This document shows, one piece after another, positions 8,204 to 15,087 of a stretch of DNA of 64,000 nucleotides (position 1 is its first letter; the number at the start of each line of letters is the position of its first letter). Source of the DNA: Leucobacter chromiiresistens (GTDB taxonomy: Bacteria; Actinomycetota; Actinomycetes; Actinomycetales; Microbacteriaceae); the NCBI RefSeq assembly GCF_001477055.1, contig NZ_LDRK01000009.1, positions 1 to 64,000 on the forward strand. The letters are read 5' to 3'. The notes beneath the pieces were generated by a model. That model did no database searches and was not told the DNA's origin. It was given only the letters and a program-made list of their open reading frames with translations. Position numbers and translations under genes: made by a program.

Positions 8204-8233
8204 GTGTCGATCCCGGGTTGCGAAGATCGACAC
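8204..8233. promoter_or_regulatory. Inverted-repeat operator between PucR gene and ADH
   Basis: GTGTCGATC (8204-8212) and GATCGACAC (8225-8233) are exact 9-bp arms with a 12-bp spacer. The repeat lies a few bases upstream of the regulator's TACACT box and 114 bp before the dehydrogenase. It is a likely binding site for the adjacent PucR regulator. Confidence 0.55.
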
Positions 8234-8346
8234 CTGGTGCAGAGACAGGGGGCGCGGCGGATCCGTAGCATCCTTACGTCGCCGGCGTGGTCGTACGGGC
8301 CCGCATGCGGCGACGCGAAGCAAGCGAACGAGCGAAGGAGTGCAGC

Positions 8347-9450
8347 ATGCAGGCTGTCGTGTTCCGAGACCCCGAGACCCGCGCGGAGGTCACCGATGTG
8401 ACCCTGGCCGCGCCCCGAGCCGGCGAGGTGCGGGTGAAGATCGCCGCGGCCGGCGTGTGCCACTCCGATCTGCACGTGAAGCGCGGGGAGTGGGACGCAC
8501 CCGCCCCCATGGTCATGGGGCACGAGGGCGCCGGCACCGTCGTCGAGCTCGGCGAGGGCGTCACCTCGCTCGCCGTCGGCGATCACGTCGTGCTCAGCTG
8601 GGTGCCGCCGTGCGGCGAGTGCCGCTACTGCCTGCAGGGCCACGAGGCCCGGTGCCAGAAGGTGGTCGAGGTCAACAACGCGCACGGCTCGCTGTTCGAC
8701 GGCACCTCCCGCCTCAGCCGCACCGACGACGGCGAACCCCTGCGCCACTACCTGAGCGTCTCATCGTTCGCCGAGGAGGTGGTGGTGCCCGTCTCCGGCG
8801 CCATCAAGGTGCGCGACGACGCCCCGCTCGACGTCATCGCGGTCGTCGGTTGCGCGGTCGCCACCGGCGTCGGCGCGGTGCTGAACACCGCCGGCGTCGA
8901 GCCGGGGGCGACCGTGGCCGTCATCGGCTGCGGCGGCGTCGGCCTGAACGTCGTCCAGGGTGCGAAGCTCGCGGGCGCCGAGCGCATCATCGCGATCGAC
9001 ATCGTCCCCGAGAAGACCGCCATGGCGCTCCAGTTCGGGGCCACCGACCGCATCGACGCGTCCGAGCGCGACGCCGTCGAGCAGCTCTTCGATCTCATCC
9101 CCGACGGAGCGGACTACGTCTTCGACGCGATCGGCCGCACCTCGACGACGGAGCAGGCGATCCGCATGCTCGGTCTCGGCGGCGCCGCAGTGATCGTGGG
9201 GCTGCCGCCGACCGGCGCGCGGGCCTCCTTCGAACCGCTCGTGCTCGCGGAGGCCGATCAGCGCATCCTCGGCTCCAACTACGGCTCGGTGCGACCCTCC
9301 ATCGACATCCCCGCCCTCGTCGACCGGTACATGGACGGCCAGCTGAAGCTCGATCCGCTCATCTCGGGCCGCCGCCCGCTCGCCGAAGCAGCCGAGGCCC
9401 TCGACGATCTCGAGACCGGGGGCGTGCTGCGCACCCTCCTCATCCCCTGA
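8347..9450 (+). CDS. Zinc-dependent class III-like alcohol dehydrogenase
   Basis: A 367-aa medium-chain dehydrogenase. Catalytic zinc ligands are C (GVCHSD, about residue 38) and H/E in GHEGAGTV; the structural zinc cysteines are in PPCGECRYCLQGHEARC. The Rossmann motif is [16 protein letters not shown]. The layout matches NDMA-dependent/class III alcohol dehydrogenases. GAAGGAG precedes ATG 8347. Together with the downstream APC permease and divergent PucR regulator it makes a small catabolic unit, perhaps for an amino alcohol or an aldehyde derived from an amino acid (inference). It is a distinct paralogue of the mscR gene at 50316. Confidence 0.88.
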   Translation: MQAVVFRDPETRAEVTDVTLAAPRAGEVRVKIAAAGVCHSDLHVKRGEWDAPAPMVMGHEGAGTVVELGEGVTSLAVGDHVVLSWVPPCGECRYCLQGHEARCQKVVEVNNAHGSLFDGTSRLSRTDDGEPLRHYLSVSSFAEEVVVPVSGAIKVRDDAPLDVIAVVGCAVATGVGAVLNTAGVEPGATVAVIGCGGVGLNVVQGAKLAGAERIIAIDIVPEKTAMALQFGATDRIDASERDAVEQLFDLIPDGADYVFDAIGRTSTTEQAIRMLGLGGAAVIVGLPPTGARASFEPLVLAEADQRILGSNYGSVRPSIDIPALVDRYMDGQLKLDPLISGRRPLAEAAEALDDLETGGVLRTLLIP

Positions 9451-9482
9451 GCGCTCCCACCGCACCGCACCGGAAAGCAGTC

Positions 9483-10907
9483 ATGACCACCACAGCACCA
9501 CGCACCGCCGACGCCGGCCTGAGAGAGGGCGTCATGTCGGGCCCCGAGCTCGCCGCGCAGGCCATCGCCAGCATCGCCCCGAGCGCCGTCATCGCCTTCA
9601 CGGCGGCCTCCATCTACCTCGGCGCCGGCAACGGCACCGTATTCGCCTTCCTCCTCGCCACCATCGTGATCCTCTGCGTGGGCTACATCGTCTCGATGTT
9701 CGCCCGACAGCACGCATCTGCGGGGTCCCTCTACACGTACGTCGCGAAGGGGCTGGGCCCGACGGGGGCATTCGCCGCCGGAGTCGCGCTGCTCATCGGC
9801 TCCTGGGGCATCGCCGCGGGCTCGCTGGGCGGTGCGATCTCGTACACCTCCGACCTGCTCCAGATCTTCGGCGTCCCGGCCACCGGAACGGTGTGGCTCG
9901 TCGTGCTGGCCGTCGTCATCGGCGGCCTGGCGACGTTCTTCACCATCCGCGGCATCCGCATCTCGGCGCGGGTCTCGCTCGTGCTCGAGCTCGTGTCGGT
10001 CGCCATCATCCTCGTGCTCCTCGTCGCCGCGCTCGTGTGGCTCGGGCCCGAGGCGTGGGATCCCGGTCAGTTCTCGTTCGACGGCGTGCCGTTCCAGGGA
10101 GTCGCCGCCGGCATGGTGCTCGGCATCCTCGGATTCGTCGGGTTCTCCTCCGCAGACGCCCTCGGGCGCGAGGCCCGCAATCCCCACACCGCGATCCCGC
10201 GCGCCATCATGTGGAGCGCCGTCGCGGTCGGCGTGCTGTACGTCTTCGCCGCCTACACGCAGATCGCGGTGCTCGGCGACGAGCTCGGCGAGGTGGCGAG
10301 CCCGCTGCAGGCCATCGACGAGCGCATCGGCATGCCCGCATGGTTCGCGCCGCTCCTCGTCTTCGGCGTCGCCGCGTCGTTCTTCGCGGTCGTGGTCGCG
10401 CCCCTGAACGTCGTCGGGCGCATCGTCTACGTCATGGGCAAGGAGGGCGTTGTGCCCGAGCGCTTCGGTCGCACGCACGCCACGCACCTCACGCCGCATC
10501 GCGTGCTCCTCGTCGCGGGCCCGGCCGCGATCGCGCTCGACGTCATCCTGATCGTCGCGGGCACGCACCCCATGGACATCGTCGTGTGGGTCGACACCTA
10601 CGCGACGTACGGGTACATGGTCGCGTACGCGCTCGTCGCCGTCGCCGGCATCGCCTACACGCGGCGTCACGGCATGCGGAGCGGCGCGATCACGATCGCC
10701 GCGGTCGTCGCCGTGCTCGCGATGGCGTACGTGTTCTTCGCGAACGTGTGGCCGGTGCCGGCGTTCCCCATCAACATCCTCCCGTACCTGTTCGCGGCCA
10801 CCATGCTGCTCGCCTTCCTCCGCTTCGGGTGGCTGCGCGCGAAGCGCCCCGAGGTGCTGCAGCGCATCGGCAACACCCACACCGACATGCTCGAGGGCGT
10901 CGGCTAG
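9483..10907 (+). CDS. APC-family amino-acid permease
   Basis: A 474-aa membrane protein with about 12 hydrophobic helices. The N-terminal unit has SGPELAAQAIASIAPS and the substrate-site helix GNGTVFAFLLA; RQHASAGSLYTYVAKGLGP is the signature of the amino acid-polyamine-organocation superfamily. The short tail after the last helix ends in HTDMLEGVG. It starts 32 bp after the dehydrogenase and is presumably cotranscribed with it. The substrate is probably an amino acid or amine, not determinable here. A 15-bp hairpin follows the stop. Confidence 0.88.
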   Translation: MTTTAPRTADAGLREGVMSGPELAAQAIASIAPSAVIAFTAASIYLGAGNGTVFAFLLATIVILCVGYIVSMFARQHASAGSLYTYVAKGLGPTGAFAAGVALLIGSWGIAAGSLGGAISYTSDLLQIFGVPATGTVWLVVLAVVIGGLATFFTIRGIRISARVSLVLELVSVAIILVLLVAALVWLGPEAWDPGQFSFDGVPFQGVAAGMVLGILGFVGFSSADALGREARNPHTAIPRAIMWSAVAVGVLYVFAAYTQIAVLGDELGEVASPLQAIDERIGMPAWFAPLLVFGVAASFFAVVVAPLNVVGRIVYVMGKEGVVPERFGRTHATHLTPHRVLLVAGPAAIALDVILIVAGTHPMDIVVWVDTYATYGYMVAYALVAVAGIAYTRRHGMRSGAITIAAVVAVLAMAYVFFANVWPVPAFPINILPYLFAATMLLAFLRFGWLRAKRPEVLQRIGNTHTDMLEGVG

Positions 10908-10925
10908 CGCCGGAACCGTCGGCCA

Positions 10926-10972
10926 TCGGGCCGGTCGCGATCCCTCCCGCGCGGAGGTCGCGGCCGGCCCGA
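10926..10972 (+). terminator. Hairpin after the APC permease
   Basis: A 15-bp stem (10926-10940 with 10958-10972, one wobble) with a short inner hairpin, no U-tract. The rest of the gap 10908-11156 contains a TAAGCT box near 11002, a possible lysA promoter, and no gene. Confidence 0.65.
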
Positions 10973-11156
10973 CCGCATTCCGGGGCGGGCCGTCTCACCC
11001 GGTAAGCTGGACGGGTTCGTTCAGAGACCGGGTCTCCGTGCGCACGGCTTCAGGGGCCAATCCGGGTCCGCTCGCCATCGGCCGCCCGTCCGCGGCCTGC
11101 GGGCGCGACGGACACCCGGCAGACCCACCCCAGGAAGACCGATCCCAGGAGCGACG

Positions 11157-12593
11157 ATGGCACAGGCGAACCCCGCCGCCGACCCGAACGCGATCGACCC
11201 CCGCGTGTTCCCGCCCTCCGCGCGACGCGGGGCCGAGTGCCGCGAGCTGAAGCTCGGCGGAATCCGAGCCACCGCCCTCACCGAGGAGCACGGCTCTCCG
11301 CTGTACGTGGTCGACGAGCAGGCGGCCCGCACCCGGGCGCGCGACGTGCGCGCCGCACTCGAGGCGGAGGCCGCGCGCATCGGCACCGGCGCCACGGTGT
11401 ACTACGCGGGAAAGGCGTTCCTGTGCGTCGAGGTGGCGCAGTGGATGGCCGACGAGGGGCTCGCGATCGATGTCGCGAGCGGGGGAGAGCTCGCGGTGGC
11501 GCTCGCCGCCGGCGTGCACCCGGCGCGCATCGGCTTCCACGGCAACAACAAGTCGGCGGGCGAGATCGCGCGCGCCGTCGAGGCCGGCGTCGGCACGATC
11601 ATCATCGACAGCGAACTCGAGACCGAGCGCATCGCCCGCGCCGCCGCCGCCGCGGGGCGCCGGCAGCGGGTGCGCCTGCGCGTCAACAGCGGCGTGCACG
11701 CCTCGACGCACGACTTCCTCGCGACCTCGCACGAGGATCAGAAGTTCGGGCAGCCGCTCGCCGAAGCGCCCCGACTCGTCGCCGCGATCCTCGCGCACGA
11801 CAGCCTCGAGTTCGTCGGGCTGCACTGCCACATCGGGTCGCAGATCTTCGCGACCGACGGCTTCCGCGAATCGGCCCGGCGCCTGCTCGGGGCGTACCCC
11901 GAGCTCGAGCGGCTGCTCGGGGGGCCGGTTCCCGAGCTCAATCTCGGCGGAGGGTTCGGCATCGCCTACACGTCGGCGCAGGCCGACGAGGCTCCCGAGA
12001 TCGCGTCGATCGCCCGGGAGCTCGCAGACATCGTGGCGGAGACCTGCGCCGAGGTCGGCATCGCGGTGCCGCAACTCGCCTTCGAGCCGGGGCGCGCGAT
12101 CATCGGGCAGGCCGGCGTCACCCTGTACACCGTGGGCACCACCAAGCCCGTCCAGCTCGCGGGCTCCGACGCCGCAGCCGACGCCGCCGATCTCGGATTC
12201 GCCGAACGGCTCTACGTCAGCGTCGACGGCGGCATGAGCGACAACGCGAGGCCGGCGCTCTACGGCGCCGACTACCAGGTGCGCATCGCGAACCGCGTGA
12301 GCGAGGCCGATCCCGCCCTCGTGCGCGTCGTGGGCAAGCACTGCGAATCCGGCGACATCGTCGTGCAGCGCGACGTGCTGCCGGGCGACGTGCGTCCCGG
12401 CGACACGCTCGCCGTCGCCGTCACCGGCGCGTACTGCTGGTCGCTCTCCAGCAACTACAACTACGTGCCGCGGCCCCCCGTCGTCGCGGTGTCGAACGGC
12501 GCGGCGCGCGTCATCGTGCGCGGCGAGACCGAAGACGAGCTGCTCGCCAAGTCCGTGATTCCGGCGCCGGTGGCCCCGGCGCATGCGGGTTGA
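11157..12593 (+). CDS. lysA: Diaminopimelate decarboxylase
   Basis: A 478-aa PLP enzyme that converts meso-diaminopimelate to L-lysine, the last step of lysine synthesis. The PLP lysine is in YYAGKAFLC (about residue 84); HCHIGSQI, GGGFGIAYT, EPGRAIIGQAG and the C-terminal GKHCESGDIV active-site block are present, followed by YCWSLSSNYN. The fold order is alanine-racemase-like barrel then beta domain. CAGGAGCGACG before ATG 11157 is a good RBS. It opens the aspartate-family cluster lysA-hom-thrB. Confidence 0.97.
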   Translation: MAQANPAADPNAIDPRVFPPSARRGAECRELKLGGIRATALTEEHGSPLYVVDEQAARTRARDVRAALEAEAARIGTGATVYYAGKAFLCVEVAQWMADEGLAIDVASGGELAVALAAGVHPARIGFHGNNKSAGEIARAVEAGVGTIIIDSELETERIARAAAAAGRRQRVRLRVNSGVHASTHDFLATSHEDQKFGQPLAEAPRLVAAILAHDSLEFVGLHCHIGSQIFATDGFRESARRLLGAYPELERLLGGPVPELNLGGGFGIAYTSAQADEAPEIASIARELADIVAETCAEVGIAVPQLAFEPGRAIIGQAGVTLYTVGTTKPVQLAGSDAAADAADLGFAERLYVSVDGGMSDNARPALYGADYQVRIANRVSEADPALVRVVGKHCESGDIVVQRDVLPGDVRPGDTLAVAVTGAYCWSLSSNYNYVPRPPVVAVSNGAARVIVRGETEDELLAKSVIPAPVAPAHAG

Positions 12594-12662
12594 GGATCGC
12601 CCGCCCATCACCCTCCGCCGCTCACGGCGTATCGAACACGACGCACCACCAAGGAGACGAAC

Positions 12663-13982
12663 ATGAATGGATACCGCGACCTCCGCATCGGACTGCTGGG
12701 CTGCGGCTCGGTCGGTGCTCAGGTGGCCCGGCTGATCCTCGCACACGGCGACGAGCTCGCGGCGCGCATCGGAGCGCGACTCACGCTCGCCGGGATCGCC
12801 GTGCGCGACGTCGACGCGCCCCGCGACGTCGAGCTGCCTCGAGAGCTCTTCACCACCGACGCCGAGCGTCTCGTGCAGGGCTCCGACATCGTCATCGAGC
12901 TCATGGGCGGCATCGAGCCCGCGCGCACCCTCATCACGCAGGCGCTGCAGGGCGGAGCCGACGTGGTCACCGCGAACAAGGCGCTCATCGCCGCCCACGG
13001 CCCGGAGCTCTCCGAGGCCGCCGAGCAGGTCGGCGCCCAGCTCTCCTACGAGGCCGCCGTCGCCGCCGCGATCCCGATCCTGCGCCCCCTCCGCGAGAGC
13101 CTGGCGGGCGACCACATCACCCGCGTGCTCGGCATCGTGAACGGGTCGACCAACTACATCCTGGATCGCATGGACCGGTTCGGCGACAGTGCCGAGGACG
13201 CGTCGCGCGTGGCGAGCGAACTCGGGTTCCTCGAAGCCGACCCCACGCTCGACGTCGAGGGGTACGACGCCGCTCAGAAGGCGACCATCCTCGCGAGCAT
13301 CGCCTTCCACACCGAAGTGCCGGTCGACGCGGTGCACCGCGAGGGCATCACGCAGATCACCGCCGAGCAGATCGATGCCGCCAAGAGCGCCGGCTACGTC
13401 ATCAAGCTGCTCGCCATCGCCGAGCGGCTGCAGGCCGCGGACGGCACGCACGGCGTCTCGGCGCGCGTGTACCCGGCCCTCATCCGCCGCGATCACCCCC
13501 TCGCGGCGGTGCACGAGGGCAAGAACGCCGTGTTCGTCGAGGCTGAGGCGGCCGGCGAGCTCATGTTCTACGGCGCGGGGGCCGGCGGCGCCGAAACCGC
13601 GTCGGCGGTGCTGGGCGATCTCGTCTCGGCGGCGCGGCGGCACGTGGTCGGCGGCCCGGGCATCCCGGGATCGCTCCACGCCGAGCTCCCGATCCTGCCC
13701 GTCGGCGAGGTGACGACGGCCTACCAGATCATGCTCGAGGTGCGCGACCAGCCCGGCGTGCTCGCGAGCATCGCCGGCATTCTCGCCGAGCGCGGCGTAT
13801 CGGCGGCCAGCGTCGAGCAGACGGTCGCCGGGGCGGCCGCGGGCGGGGAGCCGAGCGCCGCGCTCGTCATCGGCACGCACCGCGCCCGCGAGGCCGATCT
13901 CGCCGCCACCGTCGAGGCGCTGCGCGCCGCCGACGTCGTCACAGCCGTCACCAGCGTGCTGCGGCTCGAGGGCCAGGCGTGA
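12663..13982 (+). CDS. hom: Homoserine dehydrogenase
   Basis: A 439-aa enzyme reducing aspartate semialdehyde to homoserine. The NAD(P)-binding motif GLLGCGSVGAQVAR begins near residue 10; VTANKALIA, GIVNGSTNYIL and GYDAAQKATILA mark the catalytic domain, with Lys and Asp in the expected places. A C-terminal ACT domain (about residues 350-435, VRDQPGVLASIAGILAERGV) implies feedback control by threonine, as known for Gram-positive Hom proteins. AAGGAGACGAAC precedes ATG 12663. The stop overlaps the GTG of thrB by 4 nt, and thrC, usually in between, is absent. Confidence 0.96.
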   Translation: MNGYRDLRIGLLGCGSVGAQVARLILAHGDELAARIGARLTLAGIAVRDVDAPRDVELPRELFTTDAERLVQGSDIVIELMGGIEPARTLITQALQGGADVVTANKALIAAHGPELSEAAEQVGAQLSYEAAVAAAIPILRPLRESLAGDHITRVLGIVNGSTNYILDRMDRFGDSAEDASRVASELGFLEADPTLDVEGYDAAQKATILASIAFHTEVPVDAVHREGITQITAEQIDAAKSAGYVIKLLAIAERLQAADGTHGVSARVYPALIRRDHPLAAVHEGKNAVFVEAEAAGELMFYGAGAGGAETASAVLGDLVSAARRHVVGGPGIPGSLHAELPILPVGEVTTAYQIMLEVRDQPGVLASIAGILAERGVSAASVEQTVAGAAAGGEPSAALVIGTHRAREADLAATVEALRAADVVTAVTSVLRLEGQA

Positions 13983-14935
13983 GCGCCGCCGCGGGCGGCG
14001 TCGGCCGCACCGTGCAGGTGCGCGTCCCGGCGACCAGCGCGAATCTCGGGCCCGGGTTCGACACGCTCGGCATCGCCCTCGCCTACGGAGACGAGCTCTC
14101 GGTCGTCGTGCGCGACGCGCCCGGGGCGACCGTGCACGTCTCCGGGGTCGGCGCGGGGGAGGTGCCGACCGACGAGACCAATCTCGTCGTGCGCTCCGCC
14201 GCGCACGTGTTCGCGCAGCTGGGGCGGGAGATGCCGGGCATCGAGATCTCGGCGACCAACCGCATCCCGCACGGGCGCGGCATGGGATCCTCCGGCTCCG
14301 CAATCGTCGCCGGAGTAATGATCGCGGCGGGGCTCCTCGAGAGCGACCCGCAGGATCCGGTGGTGCTGACCGAGGAGCAGCTCCTCGCCTTCGCCACCGA
14401 ACTCGAAGGGCACCCCGACAACGTCGCCCCCGCGCTCTTCGGCGGGCTGACGATCGCCTGGACCACCGAGCAGGGGCCCCGCTTCAAACGCCTCATGGTG
14501 CACCGCGGGGTGGCGCCGCTGGTGCTGGTGCCGAGCTTCACCATGTCGACGGAGCTCGCCCGAAGCCTGCAGCCGAAGCAGGTGCCGCACGAGGACGCCG
14601 TGTTCAACGTCTCCCGCTCCGCGCTCCTCATCGCCGCGCTCACGCAGAGCCCCGAGCTGCTGCTCGAAGCGACCGAGGATCGCCTGCACCAGAACTACCG
14701 GGGCGCCGCGATGCCGGCGACGCGCGACCTGATCGGAGCGCTGCGATCCGCCGGCCATGCCGCCGTGGTCTCGGGCGCCGGGCCCTCCGTGCTGGTGCTC
14801 TCGAACGGCCCGCTCGACCGCATGCAGGCGGCGGACTACGTCGCCGAGCACCATCCCGACTGGCGCGTGCTCACCCTGGCCGTCGATACCAAGGGTGCTA
14901 CAGTGGAGACGGCCCCTGCGGGAGCGACGCTCTAG
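13979..14935 (+). CDS. thrB: Homoserine kinase
   Basis: A 318-aa GHMP-family kinase that phosphorylates homoserine for threonine synthesis. RVPATSANLGPGFDTLGIAL is the N-terminal motif 1, IPHGRGMGSSGSAIVAG the phosphate-binding loop (about residue 95), and VSGAGPSVLVL motif 3. GTG 13979 shares four bases with the hom stop codon, so translation is coupled. A TACAGT near its 3' end (14898-14903) could be a promoter for the rho gene downstream. Confidence 0.96.
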   Translation: MSAAAGGVGRTVQVRVPATSANLGPGFDTLGIALAYGDELSVVVRDAPGATVHVSGVGAGEVPTDETNLVVRSAAHVFAQLGREMPGIEISATNRIPHGRGMGSSGSAIVAGVMIAAGLLESDPQDPVVLTEEQLLAFATELEGHPDNVAPALFGGLTIAWTTEQGPRFKRLMVHRGVAPLVLVPSFTMSTELARSLQPKQVPHEDAVFNVSRSALLIAALTQSPELLLEATEDRLHQNYRGAAMPATRDLIGALRSAGHAAVVSGAGPSVLVLSNGPLDRMQAADYVAEHHPDWRVLTLAVDTKGATVETAPAGATL

Positions 14936-15087
14936 TCTCGCCCGTCGATGTCCGCTCATGCGGGAACGTGGGCCTTTATCGCACCGTGAACACATCGCAC
15001 GGTGATCCCGAAGCACGAACGTGCATCACCGCGGGAATGCGCGCCCTTCTGCGCGCGCAGTCCCGACGGCGTTCCGAGAGGAAGAAC
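14936..15087 (+). promoter_or_regulatory. Leader region of the rho-locus gene
   Basis: A 152-bp gap without a gene. Two small inverted repeats are visible (CACCGTGAAC...GCACGGTG around 14983-15003, and GCGCGCCC...TGCGCGCGC around 15039-15058). Rho genes are known to be autoregulated through their leaders, but nothing here proves attenuation. Confidence 0.25.

Noticed and set aside
7878-9482. Upstream extension of the APC permease frame across the dehydrogenase
   Set aside because: The translation is low-complexity Arg/Gly sequence; the permease begins naturally at ATG 9483.
10973-11156. Lysine riboswitch before lysA
   Set aside because: Too short for the five-helix aptamer and no conserved core was found.
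10995-14303. Very long open reading frame antisense to lysA-hom-thrB
   Set aside because: Arg-rich translation typical of antisense frames in GC-rich DNA, while the plus strand carries recognisable enzymes with RBSs.
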